A stretch of DNA of 64,000 bases from Diospyros lotus (lineage: Eukaryota > Streptophyta > Magnoliopsida > Ericales > Ebenaceae): NCBI RefSeq assembly GCF_014633365.1, contig NC_068339.1:31815316-31879315 (forward strand), given 5' to 3'. The notes beneath the pieces are model-generated. The model was given only the letters and a program-made list of their open reading frames with translations. It had not been told where the DNA came from and made no database searches. Shown in pieces: positions 11,636 to 22,920 of this stretch. The translations under genes and the position numbers were made by a program. The number at the start of each line of letters is the position of its first letter. Position 1 is the stretch's first letter.

Positions 11636-12762
11636 CTATGGTGTTGTTGAACAGATGGGCATGGAATATGAATATCAATTGAAGCTATGGCTTTTACATT
11701 ATTGCTTAAGTTTGTGCTTCCCGGCCGCCTCTACTGGATTAAGAGCAAATGTAAAACAAACGAATTTATTACATTTTTATCTGATTTCCAAATGCAGCTC
11801 TCAATGTTTTTTTTTAATTCAACCTATAAAATAAAATAAATAAAAGCTACTCGATCGAACTTATGGTTTTATGTTATGTGTTTTTTGTCTTCATGTATTT
11901 TCAAAAATCTAGAATACTTTACGATCTCTCTCTCTTTATATATAGGATTTTGTTGGGTAAACATCACCCTGGCTCTTGTGTGTTAAGACTGTTGGGGGCT
12001 AATTTTGGTTTATTTTTAGTATTATAAAATTTCATCTTACAAATTCGAAATAATCAGACAAGGTAAGTCCATAAATAGTCTCAAATAATTGGGCTAGGGA
12101 AATTTATTTATTTACTTGTTTATAAGTCGGTGAACTTTTATTTTACTATTTTTTAAAAATTATTTTGTAAAATGAACTTCTGAAAAATAACCTCATGAGG
12201 GAAGGCCATCAAACTATGTTTTTTTTGTTGGAGTTTATCTAAAATCTTAAATTAATAAATAGTGATGAAAAAATTGAAATAATTAGTATAATTAAACCAA
12301 TCTAAGTACTCTAAAAAAATCAATTATGAAACAAACTTTTATCAATATTACTCATTTTGATAATAAGAACACTTATGAATCAGATAATATCATGTTAATT
12401 AGACCTATTTATTTTCACTTTCTTTGTTGGATCTATTCATCTATAGGAGGAATAGGAATTCCTCTTAATCAAGAAATAATAATGGATTTTGGATATATGC
12501 TTAATTCCGTCTATTAGATCTTTTGCACATAAATTTTCTTGCTTTCCTATCTCAAAATTTTCTTTATTTTCTTGCTATTATGGATGAGTACAAGAAATTA
12601 GACTGACTTTATTACTGATGTTTATTAATCTAAATAGAGGTGCAATGTGCAATGTGAAATAATTTCTTTGTTAATCTAATATTGTCACGCTTCTCATTTC
12701 CCTTGTAGTGTTGGTTTGTTTTCAAATCGTTGCGTTATTTGGGATTGTATTTGTATCATAAG

Positions 12763-12957
12763 AGGTATGTATCCCATGAGTGATGGGGATTTCATCACTC
12801 CTTCCGGGTGGTGGGAGATCACCCTAATTTATAGGTATGGAATATTAGTGAATATATATATATATATGTACATTGACATTGTGTATGTACATACCCCGTG
12901 AGTGATGGAGATTTTATCACTCCTTCCGGGTGGTGGGAGATCACCCTAATTTATGTG
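12763..12957 (+). repeat. two copies of a hairpin repeat (GAGTGATGG...TCACTCC...GGTGATC class)
   Basis: Copies at about 12763-12838 and 12885-12957 each contain GAGTGATGG, TCACTCCTTCCGGGTGGT and GAGATCACCC. Self-complementary parts (GAGTGAT against ATCACTC, GGTG against CACC) would fold into stems. A (TA)n run lies between them. The same unit occurs four to five times in CACTA-2 at 55799-56180. Confidence 0.85.
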
Positions 12958-13046
12958 TTTATTTGTCCATTATGTTTAGACTGTCTAATGGATGTTTAAC
13001 AATTTTTATAAATTTTATGTTAAAATTGATAGAATTGAATAGATAT

Positions 13047-14330
13047 GGCACACACCAAGAGGGGGGGTGAATTGGTATAATTAAAAAAATTCTTTTGAGA
13101 AGTGAAAATACTTTCGTAAAGTAAAGAATAAAAATGAATTCTTATCAATGAATAAGCAAAGTCAATAGAGCAAGGATGCAATCATAAAAGAGAAAAAGAT
13201 GAAGAACAGTGAAGACACAGATTTATAGTGGTTCAACCTTCCAAACTTAGTTCACTACCATAGCTATCCACTAAGGATTTTTAAAACCACTTTCACTATC
13301 AAACCCCCTACTCAATACGAGCAGGTCCTCTAGTTCTTGACTAGGCAGTGTACAACCTCCCAATTTAATGGGCCCTCTAGCTACTGCTAGGAAAAATACA
13401 GAAATTGAAATAAAGATTCCAAGAGTACAACTCTTATTTACAAACTCTCTCTTTAAATGAATTATCGAGGCTTAAAAGTAATGAAACAGTTAGATATCAA
13501 AGCCTCTTAAATGAAAATACAGAGAGAAAAAGTTAAGAGCTCGATGTAACAGTGAAGGCCCGATGATTCAAGATATTCAATATTTTCCAGCAGCCTTCAA
13601 TGCATCTTCAACCACCTATTTATAGTTGATGGTGGGCAAGTTTGAATTTTGGACCGTTGTGGGTGGTTGGGCGAGCATTTAATGCGCCAAAAACTAGCCG
13701 TTATAAGTTTATGTGAAACACATAGTCGATAGAGAAAATAGGTTAGTCGACTATTTTATCAAATAAAACTGGCCATAGTCGACAGACACAAAATCATAGT
13801 CGACTATTTCTAACACAAACTTTCCATAGTCGACAGATACAAAGGCATAGTCGACAGATGTTAAAATATGAAGAGAATTTTGAATTTAAAGAACAAAAAT
13901 AGTCGACAAATGAAAATCCATAGTCGACTATCCTTACTTGATAGTTGACAGATGAGAAAATAGTCGACATATGTCTTAAATAGTCGACAGATCAAACCAG
14001 CATAGTCGACTATCCTTATGCATAGTCGATTATCCTTAACAGCATAGTCAACAGAATGAAACACATAGTCGACTATCCTTTTGAAAACATGAAAACTTAA
14101 CTAAACCTCATCTTGATTCCTTTGAAAGCAAGTTGAGATTATCAAAAATATATTTATTTTGAATCTAAACACACTCAACCACACTTCCACATTTCTCCTA
14201 AATAAATTTTCATAACTTTGCTTCAAGGAGATTTAAAAATTGATTTTCTCATACATATAATCCATATAATATAGATTGATTTTCATATAGTCATTATCAA
14301 AACTATTTTATTACCAAGAGTAAAATATCA
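13047..14330 (-). mobile_element. probable retroelement-derived insert upstream of the CACTA-1 transposase
   Basis: It begins around CACACCAAGAGGGGGGGTG and shows on the minus strand the CACCCCCCCTCTTGGTGTG signature I associate with copia-type LTR ends/leaders in plants. It contains a block of GTCGAC motifs (listed separately). The right limit is uncertain, somewhere between 14100 and the transposase exon at 14419. I see no coding. Confidence 0.4.
13721..14080. repeat. GTCGAC-rich interspersed motif array
   Basis: About 15 occurrences of TAGTCGAC or one-base variants lie in 360 bp. Alternating forms are ATAGTCGACTATCC and ATAGTCGACAGAT; ATAGTCGACTAT is a perfect palindrome. Spacing is irregular (about 15-35 bases) and the motif is rare elsewhere in the window. 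Confidence 0.9.
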
Positions 14331-14418
14331 AAACTTGTACCTTATATTTGTTGTAGTTTCCTTTATTAGTTTTTTGAATAAGAATATAATTTTTTTATAT
14401 TTATTTTTAATTAGTGTG

Positions 14419-14859
14419 ATGGATAGGAGTTGGATGCAATTGGATGATAGACTTTGTGACCAATACTTGAATGGAGTTAATGATTTCCTTGAATTCGCGT
14501 TCAGAAACCCACGCATAGATGGAAAAATCTGGTGTCCTTGTGTGCAATGCAACAATACATATTTTTTTGTCAAGATGATGTCAAGTTTCATCTAGTTAGG
14601 TATGGAATAGTTAAGAATTACGTTAATTGGTACTACCACGAGTAAGAGGTATTGGTTGAAGTAGAGATTAGTGATGAGGATGATGACAACAATAACAATG
14701 ACGATATGCCTCCTATGCTGGAAGAAGCCTTTGGGTTGCCAGGTGTTAATATTGATATGGGTCACTATTCATCTAACGAGAATGAGCCGAACTCGAGTGC
14801 AAATTTTTTTTATGAATTATTGCATGATGCTGAACAACCTCTATTTCTAGGATGCACCC
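14419..14859 (+). pseudogene. CACTA-1 transposase, N-terminal part (Transpos_assoc domain)
   Basis: From the ATG at 14419 the frame reads MDRSWMQLDD, then FLEFAFRNPRIDGKIWCPC.QC, the transposase-associated domain with its cysteines found at the start of plant TNP2-type transposases. A frameshift at about 14570 and a stop near 14645 interrupt it. Homology continues with an acidic DEDDDNNNNDD stretch and a PPMLEEAFGLPG block, ending FLGCT at about 14858 where LTR-C1 begins. The same opening residues appear in CACTA-2 at 55752. Confidence 0.85.
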
Positions 14860-16314
14860 TGTTAGGAACCAGCCAACCGTGTAGCTTCGATTCTGCCTTC
14901 TTTGATCCGTAGAGTTGCAAGCGCAAACTCCTCCAAGTCGGTCCACACGATCGAGCCTTTTCCACGACGCCTCGAGTAGTGCTAGCAAACCCTGGGCGCC
15001 TCCAAGAGAGATCCGAATTTTCCTTTTCTCCTTTTTTTTTTCCAGCTTCTTAAGTGGCCTTTTATAGAGTAAAAAACCCTAATTATGCCTTTGAAAAAAA
15101 AAAAAAAAAACCCTAAACGATTTAGGTCTGGCCCATAATCATATTGGGCCGTATCTCTCTTTTAAATTATGGAACGGGCTCGATCTAAGTGTGTAACCCC
15201 TTAGGTCCACCATTGGGCTAGATGTAGGCCAACTCTATTGGGCTATATGAAGGCCCAACTCATTAGATTAATTAAACTATTTAATTAAACTTATGGGCTT
15301 CTTAATTAGCGCATCTTATGGGCTTCTTAATTAAACTCTTTAATTAATAGTTTTAGAATTAATCAAATTAATTCTAAAACCCTACATATCATGGTTAACG
15401 TCTAGCAACATGCCATGAATACCTAGCCAACGATGAAAAAACACGGACCTTTTCAATTGCAAATACCGTGCAGTAAAATCCTTTCATCAATCTATGTCCC
15501 GATTGAATTTAGGGTATGATTTTATGACGAAACCCTAATCATTCAATAACTATGTATCCATTCCAGATTTATGACTTGATAGGTGAAATCAAAACACTTT
15601 TTGATTTCCACCTCACCTTGGCCAAGGATTTCCTTAGTCATGAAATCATCGGAATACACAGGACATCTTCTCATCTTATCGATAAGTGATGAATTCTATT
15701 TCGACATCCACAAGTCTTCATATGTGATAAGGTTACGCCCAGTGATAATTTGTTAATAACTCCATTGGAATCCAAAAAAGAACCAAAGCGTAACCAATCA
15801 AATATAAGACTACCGTGATGTCTCAAGTCTAAGGACCAATCTGCACTATTGCAACACAGAAATTCCAATTCAACAATAAACAATTACCATTAGGAATTCT
15901 GTAGCGGGTCAGTTCAGTGTACTTATTCTTGTAATAAGCACCCACATATATGCACTAGTGTCCACACACCAATGTCTATGAAATAAGACATACTCCTAAT
16001 TGAGCATGCATCATATATGCTAGTCTATCCGAGTTATTAGTGTCCAATCCTAATAACTCTATGACTAGGAACATTTAAGATCAAGGCTTATGAGGAATAT
16101 GTTTCATGATCGTCATCTCTATGCACAACCATATTCCATGAGCCTATTTGATCTATGGACTTTGTCAAGAATGGAAATAATAAAGACAACCATCAATGAC
16201 AAATAAAACATAATGCCTTACAATAATAATTGATTGAAGATAAAGAGTCACGATGAAAAAAAAAATATGATCAATTACATGTAAATATAATTGGCTTGTG
16301 GGGCATAACTCTAA
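14860..16314 (-). mobile_element. LTR-C1, solo LTR in CACTA-1 transposase
   Basis: This is a 1.45-kb sequence with TGTTAGGAACC at the left and GGGGCATAACTCTAA at the right. It is the inverted counterpart of LTR-C2 (19975-21383), aligning over essentially its full length. It splits the transposase just before the SKLSFLVKLLHLKCL block, which resumes at 16315. The expected terminal CA and target duplication are missing at the right end, so a few bases were probably lost there. The superfamily is unknown; copia is likely from the TGTTAG ends. Confidence 0.8.
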
Positions 16315-18520
16315 GTCGAAGCTTTCATTTCTTGTGAAATTGTTACATTTGAAATGTTTAAGTGGGTGGAGTAACAATTCATTCAACATGCTACTTGAGA
16401 TAATAAGATCTACATTTCCAGTGAGTGAAACTGTGCCTTCTTCTTATTATGAAGCTAGGAAATTCATCCGAGCTTTAAGACTCGATTATGAAAAGATAGA
16501 TGCATCCCCAAATGATTGCATACTTTTCTGAAAAGAATATGAAAATTATCATGAATGTGTGAAATGTGGTGCTCCTAGGTGGAAGTCAGTGGTAAGAAAA
16601 AAAGATGTAATTGGGAAAAAGGTACCTACAAAAACCCTGAGGTATTTTCCATTGACCCCAAGGCTTCAGAGGCTATATATGTCATCCAAAATAGCTTTAG
16701 ATATGCAATAGCACGAAGATAAACGTGTTAAGGATGGGTTATTACGTCATCCAATTTCTGAAGCTTGGAAAAAGTTAGATGAGCATTATCCTTCATTTTC
16801 AATTGAACCTCGTAATGTTAGACTTGGATTGGCAAGTGATGGATTTAATCCATTTGGCTCAATGAGCATTGCTCATAGTACATGGCCTGTGATTGTAGTT
16901 ACATATAATTTGCCCCCTTGGATGTGTATGACACGACCTTATCTCATATTAACCTCACTTATTCCTAGTCCAAAAGCCCCTAGAAACCACATTGATGTTT
17001 ATTTGCAACCTTTGATTGAAGAATTGAAGGAGTTATGGGAGGCCGGTGTTCAAACATATGATGCCTCAAAGAAACAAAATTTTCAGATGCATGCAGCTAT
17101 TTTATGGACTATTAATGACTTTCCTGCCTATGCAAATTTGTCTGGATATAGTACAAAGGGAAAGTGGGCTTGTCCTTGTTGCAACAAACACACTGAGTCT
17201 CATTTGCTAAGTTATGGGAAAAAAATTTGCTATATGGGCCACCAACGATTTTTACCTAGGAACCATAAATGGAGTAATAATAAAGTTCATTTCAATGGGA
17301 AGGTGGAACGTAGGGACTGACCTCCACATTTGTCCGGATATGATGTGTTTGAACAATTATGCACTGTTGAAAAAGGAAAATGGGATAATTCTAATGATAC
17401 TTGGCTAAAACATTGGAAGAAAAAAAAGTATCTTCTTTGAGCTACCTTATTGGAAAGAACTTTTGTTGCATGACAATCTAGATGTTATGCACAATGAAAA
17501 AAAATGTATGTGATAATGTCATTGGAACGATCATGCATATTCAAGGAAAATCGACAGATGGTAAGAAAGCTCACATGGACTTGAAAGAGATGGGTATTAG
17601 AGAGACATTCCACCTACTCGGTGAAGATGATAAAATACCTCTTGCATGTTACATGTTGTCTTCAAAAGAAAAATTGATGTTGTGTGAATTTTTTAAAGAA
17701 GTTAAAGTACCAGATGGTTGTTCGTCGAATATCTTAAGGTGTGTTAATATCAAGGAGCGCAAAATCTTGTCCTTAATGAGTCATGATTGCCACATTCTTA
17801 TGCAACGATTACTCCCTCTTGCTCTACGGGGCCTTCTCCCTAAGAATGTTTTTGGTGCATTAATTGAATTGAGCAACTTTTTTCAAGAGATTTGTTCCAA
17901 AGTATTGAGGGTTGAAAGGTTAAATGAACTTGAACTCCAAATTGCTGAAACTCTTTGCAAATTAGAACGAATCTTCCTTCCAACTTTTTTCAACATTATG
18001 GAACACTTGCCTATTCACTTACCTAGTGAAACTAAGATTGTCGGCCCTGTCCAGTATCATTGGATGTATCCAATTGAAAGGTTTGTACATGTTCTTATTC
18101 ATACTAGTTTTTTTGGAAAAAAAAGAGAAAGTTTACCCCTTTATTAAGGAGTTTAAGAAAAGTTATCAATTTCTTTGACAGGTATTTACGCACATTGAAA
18201 TCTTATGTCCGTAATAAGAGTCGTCTAGAGGGTTCAATTGCAAAGGGATATCTTGCAGAAGAATGCCTAAATTTTTGTTCTAGATACCTAAAAGGATGTG
18301 AAACAAAATTCAATCGCATTGAAAAAAATGCTGACGGGGATGGTGTGAAAACAATTGGTGGATTATATGTGTTTACTCAAACAGGTCGTGCTTTAGGAAA
18401 AGTGACTCAATGTGAGCAAACAAGTCGTGCTTTAGGAAAAGTGACTCACAGCTTTAGGAAAAGTGACTCAATGTGAGCAAACAGGTCGTGCTTTAGGAAA
18501 AGTGACTCAATGTGAGCTTG
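16315..18520 (+). pseudogene. CACTA-1 TNP2-type transposase core and DUF4218 region
   Basis: The Transposase_21 (TNP2) family is recognised from SKLSFLVKLLHLKCLSGWSN, YEKIDASPNDCILF, ASDGFNPFG, a WACPCCN cysteine motif and NLDVMHNEKNVCDN. DUF4218 follows with FGALIELSNFF, EHLPIHLPSETKIVGPVQ and GSIAKGYLAEECLNF. The protein cuts and moves CACTA ends in the nucleus. A TGA at 16529 stands where the family has tryptophan, a further stop lies at 16708, frameshifts fall around 17318, 17440 and 18145, and a 39-bp expansion near 18378 breaks the frame. It is a pseudogene, though its domain content is nearly complete. Confidence 0.9.
18378..18516 (+). repeat. 39-bp coding repeat expanded inside the transposase
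   Basis: The unit CAAACAGGTCGTGCTTTAGG... (39 bp, 18378-18416) is repeated at 18417 (truncated), partly again near 18450, and in full at 18478-18516. One unit encodes 13 residues starting QTGRALGKV. The first to second copy stays in frame; the third is partial and shifts the frame. The family needs only one copy, so this is a local duplication within the exon. Confidence 0.88.
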
Positions 18521-19594
18521 GAAGAGAGGAATGATCCCAAGCTCGATTATATGTCCTTAAAAATTGTGATGAAATCCAATCATTCATAGAGTAAGTGATA
18601 ATTTTGACATATTCTACACCAATTAATTTATAACAATTATTTTTCCATGAAATTTCTCTTACTTCTTTTTGTGTGTAATTTAAAATAGAGAACACAAACA
18701 ATTGGTGGTCCAATCTCTAGCCTATTCCCATCCCAGAAACGTAGAAAACATTCACAATAGAGAATTTTCAAGTTGGTTTGAGCATCAAGTAAGTATATTA
18801 AGATCCAATATGTATCATTTAAATGTTTTGTGGTTAGATGTTCAATGCCATCCATTTAAACGATATTGTTATTAAACTCATTTCCCTTTAAATGGAAAGG
18901 TGACACAAATGTATAATTCAGAAAATGACAAAGTCACCAATCATTTGTTATCACTTGCTTGAGGGCCAAATCATAGTGCATTGTCATACAAAGGCTACAT
19001 TGTTAATGGTTTTCGGTTCCACACCCGAGATCGAGAGAAAGAATTGAAAACTCAAAATAATGGAGTTTTCGTGAGAGGGGAAACTAATAGTTTTGCAACT
19101 ACGAGAGATGATAACCTAACCCTTGGTAATGTGGATTACTATGGCGTGTTAATGAATATTATCGAATTGCAATATCTTGGTGGTCTACGGGTTCACTTCT
19201 TTAAATTTTGATAGATCATTGTAGACTAATTAACCATTTATACTTGCTTGCCAAGATGAATAGGTGTTTTATGTAAGGGAAATGGGGGAACCTAATTGGT
19301 ATGTTGTTCAACGATCACAACCTCAAAACTTTTATGATATGGATGCCTATGAAGCCATTAGTGATGAACCATTTCAACAAAATGATCTATCAAACATTGG
19401 CCAATGTTCAACCCAAGATGTGGATCTAAATGATTGTGAGTTTTCATGCCATAGAAGTGACATTCTGCTAGAGATTGCATTTGAAGAAGGGACATTAAGA
19501 CAACGAAGGAAAAGAATGTATCCTTCAGTTAAGGGAAAGAGAAAGACTAGAGGAAGAAGGAAACAAAAACCAGTTTTAAGTGATGATGATTGAT
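18521..19594 (+). pseudogene. CACTA-1 transposase C-terminal part (DUF4216-like region)
   Basis: Recognisable blocks are the YVLKNCDEIQSF stretch (18546-18594), VQSLAYSHPRNV (18700-18740), a GYIVNGFRFHTRDRE block at about 18990, DYYGVLMNIIELQYLGG at 19135 and FYVREMGEPNWYVVQRSQPQN from 19266. The last is followed by a basic tail (KGKRKTRGRRKQK) ending with TGA at about 19592. Apparent introns lie at 18597-18687 and 18790-18895, and stops near 18877 and 18962 break the frame. The basic tail may aid nuclear entry or DNA binding; that is inference. Confidence 0.78.
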
Positions 19595-19974
19595 TGTATA
19601 TGTCTTGCTCGCTTAGTTTTGATATGTTTCTTTTTTTTTTTCCCTCTATTTTTCTAAAGCTTAGTGTATTTTAGTGTTTCTTTTTTCTTTAGTCACTTTC
19701 TATATATAGTTTTATGTTGTAGCCAATGGAGTGTATAGCTGAAACCAACGAACAAACTCTCGTCACACCACCTAATTTTAATCCATCTACAAGACAAAGT
19801 TGTGCTGGGAAGAAATAATTATCTATGTTTTAATAGTTTGGTTTTCTCATCTGTAAAATGATAAAATAATTATTAGTTTTTATTTATCATATATTTATTA
19901 TATAGGATCATCATCATCTAATGTAAGAAAAAGAGGTCGAGGGAAAACAAAGAATAAAATACTAACATCTTTGG
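19595..19974 (+). pseudogene. start of CACTA-1 second gene, upstream exon(s)
   Basis: An ATG at 19729 opens MECIAETNEQTLVTPPN, running to about 19816. After an intron-like AT-rich stretch, a GSSSSNVRKRGRGKTKNK basic exon starts near 19906. LTR-C2 interrupts at 19975. The basic stretch before a Transposase_24 domain is usual for this gene class. Exon limits are tentative. Confidence 0.5.
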
Positions 19975-21383
19975 TGTTAGAGTTATGCCCCACAAGTCAA
20001 TTATATTTACATGTAATTGATTGTACTTTACATTTTGATTCTTTAGGAACAATCAATTATTATTGCAAGGCATTTATGTTTTTATTTGTCATTGATGGTT
20101 GTCATTATTTATTGTAATCCATTCTTGACGAAGTCCATAGATCAAAGAGGCTCATGGAATTTGGTTGTGCATTGAGATGACGATCATGAAACATATTCCT
20201 TACAAGTCTTGATCTTAAATGTTCCTAGTCATAGAGTTATTAGGATTGAACACTAATAACTCAGATAGACTAGCACATATGATGCATGCTCAATTAGGAG
20301 AATGTCTCGTTTCATGGACATTGGTGTGGGGACACTAGTGCATATATGTGGGTGCTTATTATAAGAATAAGTACACTGAACTGACCCGCTACAGAATTTC
20401 TAATGGTTATTTTAATGTCGAATTGGAATTTTTGTGTTACAATAGTGCAGATTGATCCTTAGACTCGAGATATCATGGTAGTCTTATATTTGACTGGTTA
20501 CGCTTTAGTTCTATTTTGGATTCCAATGGAGTCATTAACAAATTATCACTGGGCGTAACCTTATCACATATGAAGGCTTATGAATGTCGAAATAGGATTC
20601 ATCACTTATCGATAAGATGAGAAGATGTCCTATGTATTCCGATGATTTCATGACTGAGGAAATCTTTGGCCAAGGTGAGGTGGAAATCAAAACGTGTTTT
20701 GATTTCACTTATTAAGTCATAAATCTGGAATGGATACATAGTTATTGAATGATTAGGGTTTCGTCATAAAACCATACCCTAAATTCAATCGGGACATAGA
20801 TTGATGAAAGGATTTTACTGCACGGTATTTGCAATTGAAAAGGTTCGTGTTTTTTCGTCGTTGGCTAGGTATTCATGGCATGTTGCTAGACGTTAACCAT
20901 GATATGTAGGGTTTTAGAATTAATTTGATTAATTCTAAAACTATTAATTAAAGAGTTTAATTAAGAAGCCCATAAGCTTAATTAAAGAGTTTAATTAATC
21001 TAATGAGTTGGGCTTTCATATAGCCCAATAGAGTTAGCCTACATCTAGCCCAATGGTGGAGCTAAGGGGTCACACACTTAGGTCGAGCATGTTCCACAAT
21101 TTAAAAGAGAGATTCAGCCCAATATGATTATGGGTCGGACCTAAATCGTTTAGGGTTTTTCCAAAGGCATAATTAGGGTTTTTACTCTATAAATAGGCCA
21201 CTTAAGAAGCTGGAAAAATAAGTAAAATTTTGGATCTCTCAAAGGTGCCTAGGTTTACTAGCATTACTCGAGGCGTTCATGGAAACGGCCGATCGTGTGG
21301 ACCGACTTGGAGGAGTTCGTGTTTGCGACTCTACGGATCAATCAAGGTAGAATCAAATCTTCACGGTTGCCCGGTTTCTAACA
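19975..21383 (+). mobile_element. LTR-C2, solo LTR with TTTGG target duplication
   Basis: It starts TGTTAGAGTTATGCCCC and ends GGTTTCTAACA, flanked by TTTGG at 19970-19974 and 21384-21388. Its length is 1,409 bp with no internal region. It is the inverted copy of LTR-C1, 3.7 kb away. A CTCTATAAATAGGCC TATA region is at about 21184-21198, giving the + orientation. Confidence 0.92.
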
Positions 21384-22663
21384 TTTGGCTCTTGGTCAAA
21401 AATTGCCATTGGATCAAATGCTAATGTGTTTGCAAGTCATATTGGCAAGATTGTTAAAGTATATGAAGATGCCCCAATTTCTTGCAAGCGTTGGGAAGAT
21501 GTTCCACAAGACAATAAGAATAAAATGTATTCTTATGTACTGGTAAGATTAATAATTATTCTATATTATACTTATATGATATTGTATTAAATCGTTCTTC
21601 ATGACTTATAACGTTTCAAACAACTTTTTCTTTTAACTTGTGTAGGAGAAATTTGAATTTGATGAAAACGAAGTAAGAAAAATTTGGATCTTTAGAAAGA
21701 TGGGAAGGGCTTTTGCAAACCATACATATAAGTTTAAGGCTGACTATTATGACGCATATGACAATGATGATGATCGAATTAAGTTTGCTCCAACAACAAT
21801 TGACCAAGGACAATGGAGACAATTTGTCAGTTGGTTGAGCTCACATGAGTTTCAGGTATTCTATACCCTTTATTTTTTTTATGCACAAGTCACTTTAATT
21901 ATTTAAAACATGATTATTGTATTTGGTCTTACATATAGGTTTCTTGTGCTCATAATAAGTCTAATCGATCAAAGCAAACAATGACTAAAACTACAGACAC
22001 TAGAAGTTTTGCTCGAGTTAGAGCTGAACAGGTATAATTTAAATCATTTATACATCTTTCTCATTAACAATTTTTTTTTTTTTGTTGTTGATTAACTTGT
22101 CTATTTAATATAGGCTGAAATATTAGGACACGAACCGTTTGCATGGGAAATGTTTAAGGTGACCCACAAGAAAAAAGACGGGTCAATGGTTAATTCCACA
22201 TCAAAAGAAATAGTGGTAAATTTTATTTTAAACAGTTTATGTTGTTATTGTGATATATATTTTAATATTATGTTATAACATATCTATTTTATTTATGATC
22301 AAATTTCAGGACAAAATTCAATCTTTAGTAACCCAAAGAGCTGAGGAAGAACCTTCTCAAGCTATTAATGAAAATGGAATTTTTTCTGAAGTAATGGGAA
22401 GAGAAAGACATGGACGTGTTCGTGGGTATGGATTCAGACCAACTCCTTCTTTTGTCCTAGGAAATATTCCATCTCGTCATGAGCTGGTTACAGAACTAGA
22501 ACAAATGCGACAACATAATAATGGTTTGAAAAATGAAATGCAACTTTTGAAAGAGAAAAATGAAGCGTTGTCGACAGAACTGGACCAAGTCAAAGGAAGG
22601 CAATCAATTTTTGAAGCTTTTATGGAAGATGTTAGGGAAAGAAGGATTAGAAATAACAATTGA
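21384..22663 (+). CDS. CACTA-1 Transposase_24-type (TNPA-like) gene, five 3' exons
   Basis: Exons joined by GT/AG introns lie at 21384-21542, 21646-21855, 21939-22031, 22114-22215 and 22310-22663. The three middle exon lengths (210, 93, 102) are multiples of three and the frame is open to the TGA at 22661. Motifs: NANVFASHIGKIV, CKRWEDVPQ, EKFEFDEN, then a polar middle part and a C-terminal coiled coil (ELEQMRQHNNGLKNEMQLL onward) of about 60 residues. This matches plant Transposase_24 proteins, thought to bind subterminal repeats. The 5' part is cut off by LTR-C2 and a frame change lies near 21400, so the gene as a whole is broken although this portion is well kept. Confidence 0.72.
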
Positions 22664-22920
22664 CTAGACTTAATTGTTTGATGTCTTTTTTTGATGTAAA
22701 GTGCCAGATGTTTTTTTTTTTATGACAATGTGATTGTAAATTGCTAGATATTTTTTTTTATAACAATGTAAATGTAAAGTGCTAATCAATTATTAATTGA
22801 CTAGAGTTGTTTTCTGAAGTTTTTTGATGATTAGAATGGTGTTTATTTTGGATGCAATGTATTAAATTAATAGGGTTTAAAATATAGAAAAACAAGAAGT
22901 GGGTTGTGGGAAAATTTTAT
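22664..22920. other. 3' untranslated/AT-rich stretch of CACTA-1
   Basis: This T-rich sequence after the TGA contains two related segments (ATGTAAAGTGCCAGAT / TTGTAAATTGCTAGAT). I see no coding. It probably carries the polyadenylation signals of the second gene. Confidence 0.4.

Noticed and set aside
13721..14080. CRISPR-like array
   Set aside because: Motif is short, spacing is irregular, and the setting is a plant transposon; no cas genes.
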